From Hydractinia symbiolongicarpus (lineage: Eukaryota > Cnidaria > Hydrozoa > Anthoathecata > Hydractiniidae): a stretch of 60,000 bases of DNA. Below are positions 43,268 to 55,500 of the stretch, piece after piece. The notes beneath the pieces are model-generated. The model saw only the letters and a program-made list of their open reading frames with translations. It was not told the DNA's origin and did no database searches. Every line of letters starts with the position of its first letter. The first letter of the stretch is position 1. Where the stretch lies: assembly GCF_029227915.1 (NCBI RefSeq), contig NC_079881.1:21305501-21365500 (forward strand), in the 5' to 3' direction. The translations under genes were made by a program, and so were the position numbers.

Positions 43268-46200
43268 ATGTATCAAATAACATTCTGCGCATGCGTGAGT
43301 CAATTTATGAAGAAAGCATTTTCGTCTGGAATTCACGTTAGAGTAGGGGCGTTGACATCAAAACAAAATGAAAGAAGTTTCACATCGATTACGTCACGCG
43401 TACCAAACATAATATTATCAAGAACAATCTCGTCTCGATTATTCCATACAAATTCTAAAAGAAACTATGAAAATGTGAGAAAATTTCTACCCAGGGTTTT
43501 ATTTTCAAGAACTGCAACATGGGCTACACCACGTGTTAAAAATACATTTATAAATACACATTTGGATAGGATTAGTTCTTCTCACAGATTGCTGCAGAGA
43601 AGGTACATCAACACACCTGTACTTAGTTTTCAACACCGCACTGTTTTGTTATATCTGACGTCTGCTGCTGTACTTGCTGTCGGTTTGTCGTATGCTGCCG
43701 TACCCTTGTACAGGCTTTATTGTCAGGTAATACTTCTTTTAATAAAAAAATTTATTTTATTAGACTTAATTTTGTTATAAAGAAATATTTACGGTAATCC
43801 AGCCTTGAATGTGAGCATTTTAATAAAGATTATTAGATAAATGGCCTATTATGTGTTGTCTTTTTGGTTGCGTAGCAACAAGTATTTTTCTTCTTGTTCA
43901 TTGCGTTTATATCGAGTCGAGTTGAGGTGCAGTTACTTCACGTTCGCTATCACATAACACTTTAAATTCAGTGAAGCTACAAGGCTTCTTTTTAAAAAAA
44001 ACTACAGATGCTTAAACATTAAAAAACTTTTAATTGCTAAATTGTTGCATGCATGCACACTATTAAGTTAATTCATTTTTACGAAGTTTAATTTTTGCGA
44101 CTTTTATACCTTTTCGCGAAAATTCATCTGAAATAATTGGAAATGAGTTTTGCGCTAAACTTTGCAAAACTTTCGGAAAAAGTAGTTCTTCTCGCTAATT
44201 TTTTTTCCGGAATTGGAAAAATAAATGGCCAGTCTTTGTGATATGAGCAAATTCAATTAAAATGCTACCTTATCTCAATAAGTAGGACTGAAATGAATTT
44301 GCCCTATAAAATTCTAAACGTTCGTGAAAATAATTCTTGTGAAAAACCTTAAATTAGTTCATTCTCGAAGAAAAATATTCGCGAATTATTTCGACAAAAT
44401 TGCGAAATTTATCTTTTTTTGATAAGTAAATACGTCGAAAATTAATCAACTGTCTTGTCGTCGGTTTGTTACAGGCGTCAGGTTATGGCGGGACGACAAA
44501 AAAAGCTGTAGATGTCGGCGACAAAATCATGGATATGAAACGAGTTGAAGATATAATGATAACTATTCGATTCGAAGCTGGCACAAATAAAACGCTACAA
44601 TGGAAGTTTAAACCACAACAAAAAGAAGTCAAGGTAGGTTGTTTGTGCGTATGACTTTAAGATAATATGCTGATATATAGGAATAAAGATCCTAAAGTCA
44701 GGGTTCCCACGCCCCCTCATAACCCCTCAAATTTAAAAGGTCTCCTCAATTTTCCTCAAAAGTATCTTAAATTTTTTCAAATTAAGGTTTTCTCAAATCT
44801 CCTCAAAAGCGTTTTGACAATTATTGACATTAGCGAATTTTTAATTTATATTTTTTTATCTTTTATGCACTCTACGCTCAATTTTTAAGCTCCAGTTTGT
44901 TTTCTGTACACATTCTACATCCACGGAATTAATTTTCCGCGGAGCAAGTAGTGTGTATGAATAAAATCCATATTTTCTTACGTACAACCAGTTAATACTG
45001 CATCTGATCCTTTTTTTTGTTATCCAGCTTGTACCGGGAGAGACAGCGCTGGCATTTTATACTGCTGAGAATTTAACTGACCGTCCAATTATTGGGATTG
45101 CCACGTACAATGTTGTCCCGTTTGACGCTGGACAGTACTTTAATAAAATACAGGTTTGTCTCGTTATCTCGAACTGTTTAATCAAACGAACGGTTATTTG
45201 TAATGCATTCATCGAGAAACAAGGCACAGATATTTTGGCCAAGCAAAGCTCAAATCTTATAGTGTTATCGCCTGTTTTGAGATTATACTATTTACATAAT
45301 TGGCCTGGCTTAAAAAAATTTTCCACCTCTGCAATTACGACTTAAAAGTTGAAGCCAATGTATAATTCACCTTAAGAAAATGTTAATTTATGTGCTGTCC
45401 ATTGGCGTGTATTGTTGTTTTATAGAATTTTACCCATAAATGAATTCATTAATTCCGCCTAATATCGAAATCTGTTTAATTCGCAAAGTGAACATAGGAA
45501 GAGAATTTTGCTGTTAAATTGAAATATTAAGTGTTACTTTATTCTAGTGCTTCTGTTTTGAAGAGCAACAGTTGAATCCGCATGAAGAGGTAGACATAAT
45601 TTCGACTATACGTTTTGTTTTGTTTTATGTCGAGGCTAAGATTTTTCTAAGAACGTGTTAAGACATGCACAGGCTAAATTCCTGGAATTACTAACAAATA
45701 ATTATTTCTCAACAGTTTTGTATTCCTGTTTTTACTAAGACATGTATGTTTTTACAATTTCATAAATTTAAAATCTATTCTATAAAACCTTATCCTCAAT
45801 GTAAATCTGACCGCATATTTTTCGAAAAATAACATTCGACGATCAAAACTTGTAACACATCCAGCCTCAGCTGAGACATAGACGTTCTTACAAAAAATGT
45901 AAAACCTTTTCTCGGTAAACGGTTGCGCAAACACATATCATAGCTCCTTTATTTGTATTGGAATAACAAAAATTATTTCTAACATGCGCATGCGCAGAAG
46001 ACACATTTTCTTTTTTCTTTTGTGCATTATATTTTATTAATTTTTGTCTCTAGGTTGACATGCCTGTTTTCTTTTACATCGATCCGGAATTTGTTGAAGA
46101 TCCGAAAATGGCGAAGTATGATGAAATAATATTATCTTACGTTTTCTTTGAATCGAAAGATACCGACTCACCCATTCCTCGGCCGTATGGTGTTTCTTGA
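43268..46200 (+). CDS. COX11: COX11, mitochondrial copper chaperone for cytochrome c oxidase (5 exons, 310 aa)
   Basis: Exons 43268-43726, 44475-44633, 45028-45153, 45548-45589 and 46054-46200 sum to 933 nt, all in phase 0. The N-terminus is rich in Arg/Ser and lacks acids, as a mitochondrial presequence should. One membrane helix (VLLYLTSAAVLAVGLSYAAVPLYRLYC) is followed by the conserved FKPQQKEVKLVPGETALAF-type beta domain and the copper-binding CFCFEEQQLNPHEEVDMPVFF (Cys 249 and 251), with YRLYC supplying the third conserved Cys at 152. It ends IPRPYGVS. COX11 sits in the inner membrane facing the intermembrane space and delivers Cu to the CuB site of COX1. The alternative start MKKAF, 14 codons in, is possible. 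Confidence 0.94.
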
Positions 46201-46638
46201 AACGATTCTGAAACCAGACAGATATTATCCAAAAATCGAACAACTATGCACCTTTCAAGCGTATAATAATGACGGTAATGTTTGCTGCATGTCATCTCCC
46301 TGCACCTCTGCTGATAACAAGCGTATTTATTGATTGTTTGTGGAATCTGAGTAACGGATGCGAGACAAAATATTTGTGATGACAAAACATGTACGATTTT
46401 ATGAAACCACGATCGATGAAAATTAAAAAAAGTTCAGTTCCAGTTGCGTTTTTCCCAGTTCTTGTTAAAATTTTATTTCCCATGTTCAATTCTTTGTTTC
46501 GCTAAGTCTTTTTTGATATTTTAAGACACTGTGGAGAAGAACATACATTTACGAAGTATTTATCATCAACCTTGAACAGGGTCAAGTCAATGGGAGAAAG
46601 TGGGAGTTGGGCAGGTACCCCATCCACTCCTTCCAAAA

Positions 46639-46644
46639 AATAAA
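46639..46644 (+). terminator. Candidate polyadenylation signal for COX11
   Basis: AATAAA about 440 bases beyond the COX11 stop. The hexamer is frequent by chance in such AT-rich sequence. Confidence 0.3.
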
Positions 46645-47180
46645 GAACCTGCAAAAAGTCTTCTTTGACTAAACATCATATATTTTCGTTGTTTTTTTTT
46701 AAGTAATTTTATGCTGTAGTCCTACAATTTGGAGTGCGATCTAAAGGATTGAAATTTTAAAAAATATTTATGGTGTGACATAGTGGAATCGCCTTAGTTT
46801 CACGTTAGTAATCGATAAAGGATCCATAAATTTTATCATTTTGGAAAACTGGCTACGCCTCTGAACGATGTCACTGCCACAGTGGTTACACTTGCTATTA
46901 GTGATGCATTTAAAAGTAAAGCTTAAATATCCCATCATGCCTTACCTTCATGACAGTTTAATCCTGAAATTTTGAAAAATGACGTCATTAATGTGCAGGG
47001 ACGAAATTTTATTTCTAACAAACACAATACAAAATTTTTAATTAAAAAAGGGTACAAAATCGCTTTTTCTTTATCAAAGTTTACAAAGTCAAGAATTTAC
47101 GTAAAAATAGCATAAAAATGTTTTGTGTGATCAGCTTTACTAAGTCAATTTTATGGAATTTGTAATACTGTAACACGTTT

Positions 47181-47186
47181 TTTATT
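47181..47186 (-). terminator. Candidate polyadenylation signal for the minus-strand receptor subunit
   Basis: TTTATT on the plus strand (AATAAA on the minus strand) about 100 bases beyond the stop codon. Confidence 0.35.
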
Positions 47187-47285
47187 TACTGTTTCGCCAT
47201 ACTGACGGGCCATGTGGTTGATAATATCGCTGAAGCATGAGTCCTTAAATTCAATATAGAAAGGGTTGGAAAGTGCTGCTATAGG

Positions 47286-50221
47286 TTAGTAGTGTACTAT
47301 TGCGATGAGAGCGAACGTGAGGATCGAGCCAATTAAGAATAACCAAAACAACGCTCGATCATAAATCTCTGCGGCATAGATCGACCGCACAGCTAATCGG
47401 TTTGATTTTGCTCCATCATATTCTCCATCATTTAAGAATTTAATTTCGCCAAGTATATCTTTCACTTTTGGACTTAGCTCGACGTTTCGTTTCCGCACTT
47501 TTTCCGTCTCCAATTTAGTGCGGTGGTAGTTCTGCAAAATCATATTGACAGACGATAGTTGAATGGTTTCTACTTGATTCTCATCGCTCGGATTCTCTTC
47601 ATAAATTCCTTCACTAATCAGCGTAGATTTCCACAAGCTCTTTGGTAAATATCTTTTCTCGAGGAAACCAGGTATCCAAGTTAAATAAGCGTCTCCTCGG
47701 TGAAATAAGAGGAGGATGTAGATGCTTCCAAATATGGAAAGACATACCTCACAAATAAGGATGTTATAAATCTTTGTTATGGTGGATGTCTCGCTAGAGC
47801 GAGGTAGAGACCCTGATGTGACATGCAGCATCACTACGTATGTGAGCGCAATGGTTATACCCAATGCGATGCGCTCACCTGATTGAGGAGGTATCCAGTG
47901 TCCGGCCAGCATGCACACGACGAGAAAGACGCAGGGAAGGAGCAAGTTGAATTGATAGTAGAGAGGTTTTCGTTTTAGATGCAAATGAACTTTCAACAAA
48001 GAAAATGGATGTTCACAGCATGGGTATTTCACATTAAGTGTTTCTTGTCTCGCTGACTCGATGTCCCATTCACCACTTGGAACGTACTGCGATGTTGTGA
48101 TTGGTAGCGTGCTAGCTTCGCATATTACTTTGCTCGAATCCTCTGTCCACGGACCGAATTCGATCACACAGTGTTGTTGATCATAAGGAAAGTCAACCAC
48201 CTCAAATATGCATGAACTTTTAAAAGCAATAGGCGTTAACCAGGTTGTTGTTCCGTCATGTTTTAACGTCACTTGCGTCTTAATGTCGTGCGAAGACCAT
48301 GCTTTTCCTGAACCAGTGTTGGTGTTCACACTAAATAGTAAGTCCTAATAAGTAGGCGTTTGCACAAGAAAATATTGCAATAAGTGGGCGTTTACACTAG
48401 AAAATTTGATAGAAAATTTGATAAATTTGATAAAGAGTCATGCTATGGAATTTCATGCCAATAGGATGGTGTTTACATGCAATACCAAATGTGGAACACA
48501 AGGTATTGATGAAACGTGGTCCGCGAACCTGTTTTTTGAAGTTGATGGAGAGAGCAGGGGGTGGGGGGAGAGAAAATTAAAAAGACATTCCCAGTTCGTT
48601 GTTGTTGTTGATGTTTAAAAGTCATTCTCCCCCCCCCCCCCCTCCACCCCCACCTGAACCTGTTTTTGAAGTTGGTGGAGGGAGCTCCCTCCACCAACTT
48701 CAAAAACAGGTTCGCAAACTAAACCCAGTGTCTTCAATTGAAGAGACTAACAGTTTTAAAAATCAATAAGCAAATCACCTTGTGTAAATTACAATTTCTG
48801 GTGTCCAGCCCTCCACCTCGTCAATGTTGATCGTCTGCAGACCATTATAATCTTGTGGATTCCAAAATAACAACGAGTTGTTCCATTGCTACAAAAACGG
48901 TGACGTATTTATAGTTCGTACGAACAGGATGGTATATTTCCAAGCAAATGCGTAAACGATGTCAAATTAAGGTTAATAATTTTGTTACATAAGCACTGAC
49001 AAAAGCTGATGGTTACAACTTAAAGGTAAGTCTCAAGCAGCACCTTAATGAGGTTACTGAAAATAAGTTTGCAGTATTTTGGAGTGTTATATTGACCGCT
49101 CTCCTCCTCCCTGTACGTACTCTCAGTCTCGCTAAATGCTGCATGACTTGCACAAATTTAACGTTGAGAGATCAAAATATCATTGTAACAATTTCTGTCG
49201 TACATTAAGGTGTATATATGCCCCAATAGTTAGATTAATTATAAAACTGATAAAAAATACGTATCGTAAAACCACTGTGGAGTTTTTGTTAAAAATAAAC
49301 TCAACAACATAAACTTCGATCCCAGTCTCCGTTGTCTTAAAAACACAACTACTCTTTACTTACCTTTCGTAAAAATCCTGTAAGTACCAACGTTTGAGAA
49401 GTTGTGGACTGAAAGAAATAAAATAATATTAATCAGCATACTTTTGCGCTTTTTGAATGGTTACTTCTATTGTTATTTGCTCACGTGATAGTCGTCGGGA
49501 AATCTTTTCTTATTAAATGCTATGAACGCGAATGGTTTTACTCACCCGAACAATCATAATTAATTCGCTACTAATTAAAAGGGTAAGATGTGACCATTTT
49601 GATTTTTAGGGGTTAGCCCTGATCCATTCTTTTGTGCCTAATTTTTCATATGAGTAATGATATGAAAAAACATGAATTTTGATACCCTCGAAGAAAGCTT
49701 ACTCGATAGATAGGTTAACAAACTTTTATAAGACACTGAACATAACACGTTCAAAGTCTGAAATAAATAAACTATTTTGTAAAAAGACGTTTTAAGAACC
49801 TGCTAAGCAAAACTTGAGAATATTATTTAGGATGAAAATAATCTTTACGAAGCCACTTTTTTTTACATTTGTCTCTGGACTTCTTGTATCGTTATCGATA
49901 TTTAAAAACACAGCAGTGCATTGTGGGTATCACTTACCACGTCAATCAACTGTGCTATTTCCAATCCGACAATGATTTTCATTGGATTGCTCACGTTTGT
50001 CACCGGACGACCTTGATAAGCTTTCGTTTCAAGTAAATCATCACGCAGTCTGCTTTCTGGAGATGAGATACCTACAGGAACAAGACATTTTGGCTCAAGA
50101 GCATGAAAAACAAGAATTCTGTTCCTGTCATATTATAATATTTATGTGTTACCCTACCTGAAGTTTTTACAACAAACTGCACGATATAAACAAAAAAGAG
50201 AACTTGCTGCCACTTCTTCAT
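47286..50221 (-). CDS. CHRNA-like: Nicotinic acetylcholine receptor-like alpha-type subunit 1 (5 exons, 465 aa)
   Basis: Minus-strand exons 50221-50158 (signal peptide MKKWQQVLFFVYIVQFVV), 50071-49938, 49408-49364, 48888-48779 and 48330-47286 sum to 1398 nt in frame. Ectodomain landmarks are LLETKAYQGRPVTNV, WNPQDYNG, WTPEIVIY and the 15-residue Cys loop C158-C172 (FPYDQQH). FGPWTED contains the loop-B Trp, and loop C has the vicinal pair C222-C223 (YPCCEHPF), the alpha-subunit mark. M1 is near 243-265. M2 begins GERIALGITIAL, with Glu at -1' and Leu at 9', which predicts a cation channel. M3 and a short cytoplasmic loop follow, and M4 (LFWLFLIGSILTFALIAI) ends at the C-terminus. The ligand is presumed to be acetylcholine or a relative. 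Confidence 0.92.
48331..48778 (-). other. Intron 4 of subunit 1
   Basis: 448 bases. It contains a C-rich run (about 48629-48650), partial copies of the motif AACCTGTTTTTTGAAGTTG, and the palindrome at 48656-48713. Confidence 0.75.
48656..48713. repeat. Perfect 58-bp palindrome
   Basis: 29-base arms meet without a loop at 48684/48685 (GGAG/CTCC). A third, imperfect copy of one arm (AACCTGTTTTTTGAAGTTG) lies near 48527, so the palindrome may derive from an inverted local duplication within the intron. Confidence 0.85.
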
Positions 50222-52529
50222 TTCTACTGTTATATACTGTATCAATACATAATATAAGCGGATATAAAAATAAATATAGTAAAAATAAAAAATAAATCAA
50301 TTTTCCTTTCTGAACCAAGATCGAATTCCAGGCATTAAGTATGTCGAAAAACATTTTGTAGCAAGACATATATGTGGGTAGCGACTTTTAGTAAGACAAA
50401 CACGAAGCGAGTTGTAAAAAAAATTAGAATGAAAAAAGCTCAATGATAACATTAAGATTTCTTAAACCAATTTTCACAACAGACATATACCGCGTTCAGT
50501 CACAGGTTGGACAATGTTGGACAAATAAATTTATCATTACACATACAACGATTGAAGAAAAGAAAACATTTCTTCATAAAATATTCCCGAACTAAATGCT
50601 CACACAGCTTTATTTCTCCAACGCAAATACAGTGAAATAGAGATTTTATGCATCCCAAACGGTTGTATTCTTAAATAATTTTGTCCGTATCACTAGCTCT
50701 CACGTTTATTTCAAAACATAATACTCTCTTTTTTTCAGGAACGAACAATTCATCTAAAAAATGGTATATAATCTCCGTAGGATACTTTTAACAGCGGAAG
50801 AAAGTTTGAATAACGTCTTGCTGGTTTTATTTTATCTCTGTCTATTTCTTTTGTTTTATATATCATTTATATTATTTTCTCATGACAGAATTTTATGACA
50901 ATTTATGACATTCTAAAATTATCTGATTGTTGACACACCAGGTGCTCAAGTCGCAATACAAAACCTAAAAAAATTATTTATACTTTTAAATCTGCGCAAC
51001 TTTTTTTCGACTAAAACAGCTTCTTACCTTTTAAGACTTCAAACTCGTTTCCATTTGACTGCACTAAACTTGCGGGTTCATTTTTAGTAGAAAATTAGAG
51101 ATTTTATCATTCAACTTTTGTAACGTACGTCAGTAACAGCAATATACATTCTGTGTCGTACGTCAAAAAGTCAGCATATATATTTAGACCGTGTTCACAC
51201 GCTGTGGATAGAGATATATTAATTGGTAGAATTCATTTTTAACAAATGATCAGTTTTTAACAAAAATTTGGAATTAACAAAAAGGCTGTACCTGAAAAAG
51301 TTTATTTCAATCAACCAATGCAGTGCAAGTTATTTCGCGCCAAAAAAGAGAAAAACAGGGACTGGGACGAGATTGAATACAGCCTATTTCTTTCAATAAC
51401 GCTGCTTTTAGCGTGGTTTATGTACACATTTTTAAAGATAAAAATGTTAAAAAAATATTCTTTGAAGAAAAGAGAGAAAAGAAATGAAGAAAGAAACAGT
51501 GCTAAAGTCATTCTTTTCTGCAAGACGAATGCATTTTATTGCGTCTTACTTGCCATCCTTCTCCATGTTTTTATTGCCTGATATAAAAGCTGCTGGAACT
51601 TATAAGAAGCCCTGGGATTTCGAGGCTGCTCACAAACCTGGATTTATGACTTTTCATATTACTATGTATAGACTTTATTACCGACATTTCATGCAGTGCA
51701 ATAAAAAACATGTAATTACGAAATAAGGCTTTATTGTTTTGAGATGTTTAAAATTGAATGGATGATCTCGTAATTAAGTTTTTTATATTCGTTCGTTCGT
51801 TCGTTCGTTCGTTCGTTCGTTCGTTCGTTCGTTCGTTCGTTCGTTCGTTCGTTCGTTCGTTCGTTCGTTCGTTCGTTCGTTCGTTCGTTCGTTCGTTCGT
51901 TCGTTCGTTCGTTCGTTCGTTCGTTCGTTCGTTCGTTCGTTCGTTCGTTCGTTCGTTCGTTCGTTCGTTCGTTCGTTCGTTCGTTCGTTCGTTGTATGCG
52001 ACAACAAAATTAGAGTCGTTTAGAGAAAAACATGGTTGACACAAAGCAAGCAAGATCACACAACAAACAACAGCAACGACGTCGTTTATCGTGTCCGTTG
52101 CGTCATTTTACGTCAGGAGGTGGTGCTGTCGTATATATTTTGACGAGCGATTAGATAGAAGTCAGATCATAAGCCGTGCTACTCATAAACGACGTTGTTC
52201 AATCGAAAACCCTTGCTTTTCGTCTTGTTTTTTAGAACTTTTGAGAAAAACGGTTCCTTTTTTGTATAAAGTGTCTGTCAAATTGACATGTGAGTTTCCT
52301 TTCACAAACAACGTCAAAGGTTTTTTTTCTTTTAACTTTTAACTAAATATTAATTTATTTCATCTTATCTTGTTTTTATTTACAACGGAAACAAAACTCA
52401 TAAACAGTCTGCTCTTTTCTATTTTAACGAAATTTCAAAACAATTTCTACGTTCAAAAATAAACCAAAAAAAAAAGTTTAGCTGAAAAATAAATTTTAGT
52501 GAACAGTTGAAAAAATATTGAAGAAGAAA
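50222..52529. other. Divergent promoter interval between the two receptor subunits
   Basis: About 2.3 kb between the two start codons. It must carry 5' UTRs and promoters for both genes. The only striking structure is the TTCG array. Short open frames at 51311-51726 overlap on both strands and have no family motif. Confidence 0.6.
51788..51993. repeat. Pure TTCG tetranucleotide array (about 51 units)
   Basis: 206 bases of uninterrupted TTCG, giving one CpG every four bases in an AT-rich region. Open frames through it (repeating FVRS or NERT) are an artefact of the tandem repeat and not a gene. Confidence 0.97.
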
Positions 52530-55500
52530 ATGAAAATGTTCTTATTTTCTTCAATGCTGTTATTAGCAGGGTGTTTTGTGCTCCCGACTGGAGGTAAGCA
52601 TTTAAGTGATCTATTAAGCTCACAATTAAGAAAAGGGCGTTAGTTCTGGAATAGAGTGTTAGTTTGGGCGGGTCATTTGCGTTGGGGTGCTTTTGTCGGT
52701 TGACACAACACGGTACAAATTAAATCATCGGTAACATAAAACAAAGAAATACAGATGAATATAAGTTAAATATGTTAAACGAAACGAAAATTTCCCCTTT
52801 TTATTATTCGCAATTGCAAAACTGTGACTGTTTCGTTCTCATATTTGTTGCCATACAGTTATTAAAGTCAATTTTCAATCATGCATCAGTGCCATGGATT
52901 AAATGGTCATCTTCATCTCTGGGAACGTGATTGTTGAACGGTGGACCGATTTCTTAAAAATACCGTTCATTTGTTCTCTACTATAGCTGCATCACCGTCA
53001 GCCGAGCAAGCTCTGTTGAAATCCATCATAACAGAAGAAAGAAAATCTCACGCACGGCCTATACTTAACTCAAGTGACGTCATGGAATATTCTATCGGTC
53101 TGGAAATAACTCAGATATTGGACGTGGTAAGTAAGCTACTCAAATAGTTAGGGTTTTACAGTTTTGATAAAATACCATAGATTACGAACTTGCAAAAACA
53201 GGATCTGCTTTAATCTAAATTTAAGCTTTGAAAATGGAAGAAAATTTTATTCGATAACAGTGTTAGTTAATTTTTAATTTGACATAATTTTAATCCAAAC
53301 AGAAGAATAATTGGCGAAATAACCAATCGCAGCAGTTTGTTCAAAGTTAATTTATGAACAAGAGTTATATCATCTGTATAAATTTTTTTATAACGACATG
53401 AGGACGGCGTTATATGATATTAGCACAGCATGACACAGTCCGTACATTATAGATAGGATTGATAAGGGAAACAAACAAAAAACACGGCTTTTCTATTTCA
53501 AAGCAAGTCAGAAGAAAATATATTGGGCATATTGTAATGCGGCCTGTTTTTAAATAAATGATTTATATACCTCATTGTTCAAATATTTTTCTCAGCCCTT
53601 CTTATTATATTTTTATTCCAGCTTAACTTCGTTTCTAGGCTCATGTTTAATGACGAGGTTGTTTATTTGCAAATATAGAATCAATTTTCACTTATTTTCA
53701 TTTTAGTCCACTGAAAGACAAGTGATGCACGTGACAGGTTTCTTGCGACAGGTATGTCCTATTCTGACACTGCAAAATATCGTGGGCACAAATATTTGCG
53801 AATTTTTTTTCACTACTTTCGCGCGTTGAAAAAAATAGATATTTGCAAATAAAGGAATCTAAATATGATCAGCAGAATATGATCACAGGGTATACAATGT
53901 TACGAATACATAATTCTTCGCGAAACTATATTTCTGAGATGTGTAATAAAAATAGCATCGCTCTTTGCAACTATTAAAATCCTCCATTATGGCCCTTCCT
54001 TAGGCGCCTTCTGGTCAAAAAGATGCTTTCTCCCAAAATATAATCTATTGACGCAATCCAAAACTTTTTTGACTAGTTTAAGTTTGACGAGTTCCCGCAC
54101 TGAAAGATAGCACCATTGATCGTGCTTACAAAATTACAAGTAGTTGTATAAGAAAGTATTAATGACTTGATTATTGTAAGTATTATATTTCTGTGTAAGC
54201 ATATTTTTCTTCCAGCAATGGAAAAATGAATTAATAGAATGGAATCCTGATAATTATTCGAACATAACAGCCGTCAATGTTGATATGCACCACGTGTGGC
54301 ATCCTGAAACAGTTCTTTACAATGGGTAGGTTAGTAAAGTTTAAAAAAGGTTAACAAAAAACATTAAAAGTACATTTTGTTGAGTATTCGCTTTAAATTT
54401 TGCGGTCACCATGTTTGTTATCTCAAAATATTCTTAGATGAAAATCTGAATATCTGACTGATGCAAACTTAATTTTTCGTCAGGACTTTTCATTTTTACC
54501 ATTTGAAAATCTCATCACTTAGGATGAAGAATGTATTAAATCATTTTCTTTTGTTTGTTATTGTTGTTGCAAAAATAAAACATGTTTGATCAACTGCGTT
54601 CCCAGGGCATTGCCTTTGTGAGACGCTCCGTAATAACGGCTCAGACGCCAAGAGATCCTAGGAACGAGTTTAATCCTAGATAGAACTATTCATTATTGAT
54701 GGATGGAAGACGCAAAACATCATTAGTGCAGTGTTGTATTTGCTTAAAAAAATCATACGAACTCTGAAAAATGTTATACCAAAATTTCAAAATTCCAAAA
54801 AAATGTAGTATATACTACCTCAACCCAAGGATTCTTTGTCTCGTTTTTTTATACCGGAACGGGGAGATCAAAAAACCTGGGGTGGAGGTAGCATTTTGGC
54901 AAATTTCGTCGCTCCGTTTAAAATTAAAAACTGGTAGGCGAGTTAACATTCGAGTTAGAAACAAGAAAGCCGTTAATCGCTCAAGTGTATGTAGGTATCC
55001 GAGAAGTGGGTAACAAAATTAAAGAGGATCTACTGGACAAGAATTAGAATTATTATGTTTCTAGAAAAAAGAAGTTGCGTTTCAAGCATTATATTAAAAC
55101 AAATTACAATAAATTTAGAAAAAGAGACACATGGATTTATCCCGCTACTATATGTTTTTTTTCAAGTAACTATCTCTTTTTCAGTATCGGCAAGGTTAGC
55201 AGTCACGATGAAACTTCAGAAGAATGGACCACACATGATATCAAAACAAAAATCAACATTAAACGTGATGGTATCAACTCTTGGTTGTCGCCCCTCACGT
55301 TAAAAAGTAGTTGCAATTTCGACGTGTCAAACCTGCCGCATGACGCGCAACGCTGCGTCATCACGCTGGGTCCATGGACCGATTCAAGCAAAATCCGATG
55401 TTATTCAAACAATCTCTCGGTCATCACAACAGACTTTAAAAAGAATGTGGAGTGGAAGATTGTATCAGCGAGTCAAACTATTGTTGATACATACTACGAG

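Larger units (their letters stand above)
46201..47285. other. Intergenic region between convergent COX11 and receptor-subunit genes
   Basis: Both neighbouring genes end here. No further gene seen; candidate polyadenylation hexamers are listed separately. Confidence 0.55.

Noticed and set aside
51748-52059. Open frames of about 70-100 codons made of repeating NERT or FVRS residues
   Set aside because: They are translations of the TTCG microsatellite, open in several frames on both strands because the unit contains no stop.
54771-55013. 80-codon ORF in intron 4 of subunit 2
   Set aside because: No family motif, and it lies between two well supported exons.
55075-55184. Extension of the subunit 2 ORF upstream to an ATG at 55075
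   Set aside because: The start of this frame is intronic. The acceptor at 55183-55184 joins in phase to exon 4 and gives the expected receptor ectodomain.
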